This document shows positions 6,770-12,777 of a stretch of DNA of 12,777 nt, piece by piece (position 1 is the first letter of the stretch; each line of letters opens with the position of its first letter). Source of the DNA: Paracoccaceae bacterium (GTDB lineage: Bacteria; Pseudomonadota; Alphaproteobacteria; Rhodobacterales; Rhodobacteraceae); assembly GCA_009920225.1 (NCBI GenBank), contig RGAJ01000024.1:1-12777 (forward strand), given 5' to 3'. Below the pieces are notes generated by a model. It was not told the DNA's origin, searched no databases, and was given only the letters and a program-made list of their open reading frames with translations. The position numbers and the translations under genes are program-made.

Positions 6770-7810
6770 CTAGCGCACGAACCCCACGATGTCATAGGCC
6801 TCTTTCAAAATAGGCTCTGCGATCTCTCGCGCGCGCTCGGCACCACGGGCCAAAATGCGATCCAATTCGGCGGTCTCGGTCATCAGGCGGCCCATCTCGG
6901 TCGAAATTGGCGCCAGTTTTGCCACCGCCAAATCGGCAAGCGCAGGTTTAAACCGTCCCCATCCCGCGCCTGCATATTCCGTGATCACCGCTTCGGGGGT
7001 CATATCGTTCAATGCGGCATAGATATCGACCAGATTGCGCGCCTCGGGGCGATCTTTTAGCCCGTCTAATGTGTCTGGCAAGGCTTCGGGATCTGTTTTT
7101 GCCTTTTTGAATTTCTTGGCAATCAGATCGGCATCATCGGTCATGTTGATGCGTTCCATATCGCTTTCGCCGGACTTTGACATTTTCTTGGTACCGTCGC
7201 GCAGGTTCATCACTCGTGTTGCGGGTCCTTCGATCACGGGTTGGGTTTCGGGAAAGAAATCCACCTTGTAATCATGGTTGAACTTTTGCGCGATATCGCG
7301 GGTGAGTTCGACATGCTGTTTCTGATCCTCACCCACGGGCACATGCGTCGCGTGATAAAGCAAGATGTCCGCCGCCATCAGCGAGGGATAGGCATAAAGA
7401 CCCAAAGACACCTTTTCGGCATTTGATCCCGCTTTGTCTTTGAACTGTGTCATGCGGTTCATCCACCCGACGCGGGCGACGCAGTTGAACAACCACCCCA
7501 ATTCAGCATGTTGGGACACTTGGGATTGGTTGAACAGAATGGATTTTTCGGGATCAATACCCGATGCAATATATCCTGCTGCAACCTCATAGGTGGCTTG
7601 GCGCAGGTCAGTAGGATTTTGCCAGACGGTGATTGCGTGCAGATCAACCACGCAATAGATGGATTGAAACTCTGCGCTTTGCATATCGACAAAGCGTTTG
7701 ATTGCCCCCAGATAGTTGCCAAGCGTCAAGCCACCCGAAGGTTTGATGCCCGAAAACACCCGAGGGGTAAATTTTGATTGATCGTTCTGCGTTTGGACCG
7801 CATCCGTCAT
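6770..7810 (-). CDS. trpS: Tryptophan--tRNA ligase
   Basis: Class Ic aminoacyl-tRNA synthetase that charges tRNA-Trp. The protein is 346 residues, normal for bacterial TrpRS. It shows the N-terminal [17 protein letters not shown] block (about 20-36), where TLGN stands for the HIGH signature, the [11 protein letters not shown] segment (about 116-126), and KMSKS (209-213) in the ATP-binding loop. ATG 7810 is chosen over ATG 7816 because GGAG lies 7 bases upstream of it but only 2 bases from the other. It is transcribed away from the rhomboid-like gene and closed by an intrinsic terminator, so it is probably a single-gene unit. No attenuator or T-box is visible in the short leader. Confidence 0.97.
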   Translation of the reverse strand: MTDAVQTQNDQSKFTPRVFSGIKPSGGLTLGNYLGAIKRFVDMQSAEFQSIYCVVDLHAITVWQNPTDLRQATYEVAAGYIASGIDPEKSILFNQSQVSQHAELGWLFNCVARVGWMNRMTQFKDKAGSNAEKVSLGLYAYPSLMAADILLYHATHVPVGEDQKQHVELTRDIAQKFNHDYKVDFFPETQPVIEGPATRVMNLRDGTKKMSKSGESDMERINMTDDADLIAKKFKKAKTDPEALPDTLDGLKDRPEARNLVDIYAALNDMTPEAVITEYAGAGWGRFKPALADLAVAKLAPISTEMGRLMTETAELDRILARGAERAREIAEPILKEAYDIVGFVR

Positions 7811-7886
7811 TTTCATTCTCCGTCTGGAAGTTTGTTAGGAAACCGCTTACCCATATACGGAAATATCGTCAAGCAAGAGGATCACC
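7811..7886. promoter_or_regulatory. Divergent promoter region between trpS and the rhomboid-like gene
   Basis: These 76 bases must hold the promoter of both genes. Plus strand: TTGTTA (7832-7837), 16 bases, TATACG (7854-7859), about 27 bases before the ATG. Minus strand: TTGACG followed after 17 bases by TAAGCG, overlapping the other. Both are weak matches; if right, the two polymerases would compete for overlapping DNA. Confidence 0.35.
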
Positions 7887-8573
7887 ATGTCGAACCCAGA
7901 TCATCAACCCGTGATGAACCCAATGCCGCCTGTGGTGATTGCATTGTTCTTGTGTATCGTCGCGGTCGAGCTTTTGTTTGTGTTAGGCACCTTGGGCGTG
8001 ATCGGGGATCCATCCGCAATTGGATGGCGCATCAATGCGATCCAAGAATACGGGATTTCGCCAACTGTGGCGCAATGGATGTGGGACAATTCCTATTACC
8101 CTGCGGAACATTTGAAACGGTTCATCACCTTTTCATTTGTGAATGGATCGACGATTTCCACAGGTGTTGCGATTGCCTTGTTTTTGGCAATGGGGCGTAT
8201 GGTGGGAACAGTGTATAACGCGGTGTCGGTCTTGGTGGTGTATTTTGGATCGGCCATTTTTGGCGCGTTGGTGTTTGTCTATGCAGCCCCTGTGAACGAA
8301 TGGCTCTTTGGGTCGTATGTTGGGGTGTATGGATTGATCGGGGGCTATTCCTATATCAGCTGGTTGGTCTTGCGCGCGGGCCACGGACCACAGCTCAGTG
8401 CGTTTTCACTCATTGCGATGCTGATGGGCATTCAGCTTGTGTTCGGGATCTTTTTCGACGTGGGCTATACGTGGATCGCCGATCTTGCGGCCTTTGCCTT
8501 TGGGTTTTTGGTGTCTTTCATCGTTGCCCCCGGCGGGTGGGGGCGATTGTTGATGATGATCCGCCGCGATTAA
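7887..8573 (+). CDS. Rhomboid-family membrane protein lacking catalytic residues (pseudoprotease)
   Basis: An integral inner-membrane protein of 228 residues with about six hydrophobic segments, the only plus-strand gene here. It aligns with rhomboid serine proteases in layout: RFITFSFVNGS (78-88) for the segment 2 entry, AMGRMVGTVYN (101-111) for the loop after segment 2, GVYGLIGG (146-153) for segment 4, IADLAAFAFGF (197-207) for segment 6 and the APGGWGRLL tail. In active rhomboids segment 4 has GxSG and segment 6 HxxGxxxG. Here the Ser is Tyr148 and the His is Asp199, and the segment 2 His residues are absent (Asn86 at FVNGS). The frame is intact, so it is a pseudoprotease, not a decayed gene. 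GAGG lies 6 bases before the ATG. It may act as a membrane chaperone or binding factor, as do iRhoms and derlins; its role is unknown. Confidence 0.85.
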   Translation: MSNPDHQPVMNPMPPVVIALFLCIVAVELLFVLGTLGVIGDPSAIGWRINAIQEYGISPTVAQWMWDNSYYPAEHLKRFITFSFVNGSTISTGVAIALFLAMGRMVGTVYNAVSVLVVYFGSAIFGALVFVYAAPVNEWLFGSYVGVYGLIGGYSYISWLVLRAGHGPQLSAFSLIAMLMGIQLVFGIFFDVGYTWIADLAAFAFGFLVSFIVAPGGWGRLLMMIRRD

Positions 8574-10099
8574 TGTCGGCGCAAAAGATCGGCTTTCAAT
8601 CGGCGAAAGTTCACCGCGCCAAGCATCTGTGCAAGGCCTGCATACAGCGCCATGCCGAGCACCATCAAAGCCACAGCCAAGCCCACACGCATCAGCGTGG
8701 TTTGCACATAGGGGTCTGCACCGAAGGACAGCGCAAAGAGCGCGGCGGCCATGCCCACAGATGCAATGCCGGCCCGTATGATGCGTGATTTTACATCATT
8801 CGACAAACGGGCTACGCCACCGAATTGGCGTGCCGATCGCATGAGCATGCCAACCATCGCCCATGCCGAAACCGTTGTCGCAATCGCGGGGGAAATCCAC
8901 CCCAGCCAAGGCATCAAACCAATTGCCAATACGGCATTGATGATCATGGAAATCACCGCAAAGCGGAATGGCGTTTTGGTGTCTTCGTTTGCGAAAAACA
9001 CCGGTTGAACCAGCTTTTGCAAAATGAACGCAGGCAATCCCAAGCCATAGATTGCGGTCGCCAACCCAATCGCCAAAATATCGGACCGACCGGTTGCGCC
9101 ATGCTGAAAGAGCGCCGCTGCCAAGGGCACTGGGATCGCGATCAACGCTGCCGCTGCGGGCAAGGACAGGATCATGGAAATTTCCGACGCGCGGTTATAG
9201 GCCTGTGCCGATCCTGAAGTATCCCCAGCCTTGAGACGGCGCGACAGTTCTGGCAACAACACAATGCCAATGCCGATCCCCACAACGCCCAAGGGCAGTT
9301 GATACAAGCGATCCGCACCATACAGCCAGCTGATCGCACCCGTGGTTTGGGACGACACCAATTGACCAACCAACAAATTGATCTGCACAACACCATTTGC
9401 CAGCGCAGCAGGAAGGGCAACCGCTACCAGATGTTTCATCTCTGGTGTCCAACGCGGGCGCGATACGGTGATGGGCAATCCCGCGCGCCGCGCCGCGATC
9501 CAGACCATCGCCAATTGCACAACGCCCGCCACAGGCACCGTCCAGATCAGCCAGAGCACCGCGTCTTGGCCCATGATCCACGCAATCCCCAAGGCTATGA
9601 TGATCAAGATGTTCAAAAACACAGGCGCCGCAGCGGCCATCGCAAAATGGCGTTTCGCGTTCAATGCCCCTGACAAAAGGGCCGCCAATGAAATGAAAAA
9701 GATATAGGGAAACATGACGCGGCCGAAATCCACCGTCAGGTCAAATCGGTCGTCCCCCGCAAAACCGCTGGCCGTGGCCCAAACAAGAAGCGGCATAAAG
9801 ACCATCGCCAATCCCGACAGGATCAACAGAACAAAGGCCAAGCCACCCATGGCTTGATTGGCAAAGCCAATCGGATTTTCATCGGCTTCAAGCCGTTTGG
9901 AAAACATCGGCACAAAGGCCGCGTTAAACGCGCCTTCGGCAAAAAACCGGCGAAACATATTGGGCAGGCGAAAAGCCGCGAAAAACGCGTCCAACACAGG
10001 ACCCGCGCCGATCAAGGCAAACAACATGATTTCGCGCAGCATGCCCAACACGCGGCTCATTAATGTCCAGAATCCGACTGTCATAAAGCCGCGTAGCAT
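8570..10099 (-). CDS. murJ: Lipid II flippase MurJ (MviN)
   Basis: Inner-membrane flippase of the MOP exporter superfamily that moves lipid II to the periplasmic side for peptidoglycan synthesis; 509 residues and about 14 hydrophobic segments, the usual size. Family blocks at the N-terminus are TLMSRVLGMLRE (12-23), LDAFFAAFRLPNMFRRFFAEGAF (36-58) and AFVPMF. Residues matching the E. coli functional charges R18, R24, D39 and R52 are present as Arg16, Arg22, Asp37 and Arg50. AGAGGGG, inside the end of glnD, lies 6 bases before the ATG, and only 3 bases separate it from the glnD stop, so the two form an operon. Its stop shares TTAA with the stop of the convergent rhomboid-like gene. Confidence 0.96.
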   Translation of the reverse strand: MLRGFMTVGFWTLMSRVLGMLREIMLFALIGAGPVLDAFFAAFRLPNMFRRFFAEGAFNAAFVPMFSKRLEADENPIGFANQAMGGLAFVLLILSGLAMVFMPLLVWATASGFAGDDRFDLTVDFGRVMFPYIFFISLAALLSGALNAKRHFAMAAAAPVFLNILIIIALGIAWIMGQDAVLWLIWTVPVAGVVQLAMVWIAARRAGLPITVSRPRWTPEMKHLVAVALPAALANGVVQINLLVGQLVSSQTTGAISWLYGADRLYQLPLGVVGIGIGIVLLPELSRRLKAGDTSGSAQAYNRASEISMILSLPAAAALIAIPVPLAAALFQHGATGRSDILAIGLATAIYGLGLPAFILQKLVQPVFFANEDTKTPFRFAVISMIINAVLAIGLMPWLGWISPAIATTVSAWAMVGMLMRSARQFGGVARLSNDVKSRIIRAGIASVGMAAALFALSFGADPYVQTTLMRVGLAVALMVLGMALYAGLAQMLGAVNFRRLKADLLRRH

Positions 10100-10102
10100 G
10101 TA

Positions 10103-12777
10103 TTACCCCTCTGCCCGCTCAACGCCCTTGGTGATCGCGTCGCGTAGGCTTCGTTCTATACTGCGTTGTTTGCTTTCGCTATAGAATTTCAGCCCAAACA
10201 TGTCTTTGACATAAAAGGTATCAACCACCTGTTCGCCATAGGTCGCGATCACGGCAGAGGCGATATAGATGTTCAAATTGGCCAAGGTGCGGGTCAAATC
10301 AAACAACAACCCTGGACGGTCGCGGGTGTCAACTTCGATGATTGTATAGATTTCTGACCCGTCGTTATCAAAGCTGATATTGGTTGGGACTTTGAACGCC
10401 TTTTCGCGTTTTTTGAATTTATCTTTTTCCTTGATGGCATCGCGGGCCACGACTTCACCCTTGAGCGTGCGTTCGATCATGGTGCGCAGGCGGGGCAAAC
10501 GCGCGGCGTCATAGGGGGTGCCTTCGCTGTCTTGGACCCAAAACGCTGCGGTGGCAAAGCCGTCTTTTGATGTATAGGTGCGCGCGTCAACGACGTTTGC
10601 ACCAACCAAGGCCAAAGCCCCCGCAAGGCGTGAAAAGATACCCGGGTGATCGACAAGCGCAAAGCAAATTCGCGTCGCGTCGCGGTCTTCGTCAGGATGC
10701 AGGTCAAGCCGGATTTCATTGTCACCCAAGTCGCGCAGCAATGTGGCAAAGACCACATGCGCAGTCACATGAAGCCCCTGCCAATAGGGTGGGTAATGCC
10801 GCGCGATTTCTGCCGCGATGTCATCTTTGGTCCAGCCACGCAATTCGGTTTGCAAGGCTTGGTGCGCTTCGTTCCCGCGGTTTTCGCGGTTCAACGCCTC
10901 AAGCCCGTCTTCTAGCGCGCGACGTGTCTGACGATAGAGCGCGCGGATCAGCGCCGCTTTCCAGTTGTTCCATGTCGTGGGGCCAACCCCGCGAATGTCG
11001 CAGACCGTGAGCACCGTCAATAAATCCAACCGCTTGACGGTTTGCACCGCCTTGGCAAAATCGCGCACGGTACGAGGATCGGCAATATCGCGTTTTTGCG
11101 CCATGTCAGACATAAGCAAGTGATAGCGCACCAGCCATTCGGCTGTGTCGACCTCTTCCTTGTTCAGCCCCAAACGCGGGGCGACTTTGCGGACGATTTT
11201 CGCGCCCAAGACCGAATGATCCTCGGGGCGGCCCTTGCCGATATCATGCAGCAAAAGCGCCACATAGATTACCTTGCGATTGATGCCCTCTTTCAGGATC
11301 GAGGATGCGATGGGCAATTCTTCGACCAGCTCTTCGCGTTCGATTTGCGCCAGATTGCGGATGCATTGGATCGTGTGTTCATCCACCGTATAGCTGTGAT
11401 ACATATTGAATTGCATCATGGCGACGATGGGTTCAAATTCGGGGATAAAGGTTGACAATACCCCCAATTCATTCATGCGCCGTAGCGCGCGTTCGGGGTT
11501 TCCGTGTTTTAACAACAGATCCAAAAAGATACGCTGCGCTTCGGGATCATTGCGCATTTTGTCATCGATCAAATGCAGGTTCGCCGCGATCAAACGCATG
11601 GTTTCGGGGTGGATCAAAAGACCTGTGCGCAGGGCTTCTTCGTAGACCCGCAAAATGTTGATCGGATCGGATTGAAAGCTATTTGGATCCCGCAATGTCA
11701 GGCGGTTGTGCACGACGCTGTAATCGGATTTGACCCGTGGCCGGCGACGGAAGATCCGTTCCAACAATGGTGCGTCTTTGGTATGGGTTGCCTCAAGCGC
11801 GGTTAGGAAAATGCGGGTCAGATCGCCCACACCCGTGGCATGGCGGAAATAATCTTGCATAAAGACTTCGACGGCGCGGCGTCCTGCCCGATCCGTGTAC
11901 CCCATGCTCGATGCAACTTCGACCTGCAGATCAAAGGTCAATTGTTCGGTCGCGCGTCCTGCCGCCAAATGCAGATGGCAGCGCGCCGCCCAAAGGAAAT
12001 TTTCGGCCGCGGTAAAAATGGCGTATTCTTCGGGGCGAAAGAAACCCAGTTTCACCAATTCACCGACCGAATGGACGTGGTGAACATATTTCGCGATCCA
12101 AAACAGCGATTGCAGGTCACGCAGGCCGCCTTTGCCCTCTTTGACGTTGGGCTCTACCATGAACCGCTGGCCGCCTTGCTTTTCGTGGCGCTCGTCGCGT
12201 TCGGCCAATTTTGCTTCGACAAACTCGCGCTCAGATCCCAAGAACAGATCTTTCCACAACTTGTTGTCCAAGTCTTTTGCCAAATCCGCATCGCCACAGA
12301 TGAACCGATGTTCCATCATCGCGGTGCGAATTGTGAAATCTTCGGCACCCAGTCGCAAACAATCGCGCACCGTGCGTGAGGAATGCCCAACCTTGAGCCG
12401 CAGATCCCACAGGATATACAGCATGGTTTCAATCACGCTTTCGGACCATGGGGTGATTTTGTAAGGTGTCAGGAACAACAGATCGACATCAGAAGCGGGC
12501 GCCATTTCCCCGCGACCATATCCGCCAACCGCAATCACGGAGAGTTTTTCCCCTTCGGTCGGGGTAGGGTTCGGGTGAAGGATCGTCGATGAAATATGCC
12601 ACACAGCCGATACAATGCAATCGGTCAACCACGCATAACTTTGCACCGCCTGTCGCGCGTTGAGCGGGCTTTGCGCCAAAGCATCGGCAATCACCGTCAT
12701 CCCGTGCTTGCGACGATTGCGCAGGTCTGCCACGCAGCGGGATCGGAAATCGGTGTCTGTCGGGGTGTTGTGTGCAT
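10103..12777 (-). CDS. glnD: Bifunctional [protein-PII] uridylyltransferase/uridylyl-removing enzyme GlnD, 5' end outside window
   Basis: Nitrogen sensor: it uridylylates PII proteins (GlnB/GlnK) when glutamine is low and removes UMP when it is high. Counting from a GTG at 12733: nucleotidyltransferase domain with GGYGRG (70-75) and SDVDLL (81-86), a PII-UR linker with GKGGLRDLQ (about 199-207), HD domain with EHT (His452), LLLHDIGKG (492-500) and RYHLL (His537), and two C-terminal ACT domains, FALVDHPGIFSRLAGAL (about 690-706) and IEVDTRDRPGLLFDLTRTL (about 798-816), which sense glutamine. All catalytic motifs are present. The frame stays open from the GTG to the right edge (including DFRSRCVADLRN), and family members have about 30-60 more N-terminal residues, so the true start probably lies outside. 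It is followed 3 bases later by murJ. Confidence 0.95.
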   Translation of the reverse strand, partial: AHNTPTDTDFRSRCVADLRNRRKHGMTVIADALAQSPLNARQAVQSYAWLTDCIVSAVWHISSTILHPNPTPTEGEKLSVIAVGGYGRGEMAPASDVDLLFLTPYKITPWSESVIETMLYILWDLRLKVGHSSRTVRDCLRLGAEDFTIRTAMMEHRFICGDADLAKDLDNKLWKDLFLGSEREFVEAKLAERDERHEKQGGQRFMVEPNVKEGKGGLRDLQSLFWIAKYVHHVHSVGELVKLGFFRPEEYAIFTAAENFLWAARCHLHLAAGRATEQLTFDLQVEVASSMGYTDRAGRRAVEVFMQDYFRHATGVGDLTRIFLTALEATHTKDAPLLERIFRRRPRVKSDYSVVHNRLTLRDPNSFQSDPINILRVYEEALRTGLLIHPETMRLIAANLHLIDDKMRNDPEAQRIFLDLLLKHGNPERALRRMNELGVLSTFIPEFEPIVAMMQFNMYHSYTVDEHTIQCIRNLAQIEREELVEELPIASSILKEGINRKVIYVALLLHDIGKGRPEDHSVLGAKIVRKVAPRLGLNKEEVDTAEWLVRYHLLMSDMAQKRDIADPRTVRDFAKAVQTVKRLDLLTVLTVCDIRGVGPTTWNNWKAALIRALYRQTRRALEDGLEALNRENRGNEAHQALQTELRGWTKDDIAAEIARHYPPYWQGLHVTAHVVFATLLRDLGDNEIRLDLHPDEDRDATRICFALVDHPGIFSRLAGALALVGANVVDARTYTSKDGFATAAFWVQDSEGTPYDAARLPRLRTMIERTLKGEVVARDAIKEKDKFKKREKAFKVPTNISFDNDGSEIYTIIEVDTRDRPGLLFDLTRTLANLNIYIASAVIATYGEQVVDTFYVKDMFGLKFYSESKQRSIERSLRDAITKGVERAEG

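Noticed and set aside
11840..12379. 179-codon plus-strand open frame inside glnD
   Set aside because: It is antisense to conserved GlnD sequence, has no credible ribosome site, and is long only because of codon bias on the coding strand.
12734..12777. ATG at the right edge (minus strand, 12777) as a gene start
   Set aside because: It is out of frame with glnD by 44 bases; the glnD frame itself is open to the edge with a family-like N-terminal helix, so neither a separate gene nor a frameshift is needed.

Overview
The window looks like core chromosome from an alphaproteobacterium, most likely the Rhodobacteraceae/Roseobacter group. That placement rests on gene content and order (glnD-murJ, trpS, usp, nfuA-tsaB-rimI), on protein flavour (for example the two-ACT-domain GlnD), and on moderate G+C with compact spacing. 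No tRNA or rRNA gene, insertion sequence, CRISPR array or sign of recent transfer was seen. No gap between genes exceeds 300 bases; the longest are 6598-6769 and 3427-3548.

Layout, right to left, almost all on the minus strand: glnD (nitrogen sensor; its 5' end lies beyond the right edge) is followed after 3 bases by murJ (lipid II flippase). murJ meets a single plus-strand gene tail to tail, an integral membrane protein of the rhomboid family that has lost its catalytic residues. The two stop codons share one TTAA. A 76-base divergent promoter region separates the rhomboid-like gene from trpS, which ends in a strong intrinsic terminator. Then come a stand-alone VOC (glyoxalase-fold) gene, a universal stress protein coupled to a second VOC gene, and a tightly overlapping cluster nfuA-tsaB-rimI (Fe-S cluster delivery, tRNA t6A modification, ribosomal S18 acetylation). 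The left quarter is a BMP-type ABC importer operon, probably for nucleosides: binding protein, double ATPase and first permease, the last cut by the left edge.

The most interesting points are the conserved-looking but catalytically dead rhomboid, a 17-base palindrome resembling the alphaproteobacterial Irr/iron-control element just upstream of a good promoter for nfuA-tsaB-rimI, and a small palindrome overlapping the likely promoter of the importer operon. The rest is ordinary housekeeping. I found no evidence for a new multi-gene system.
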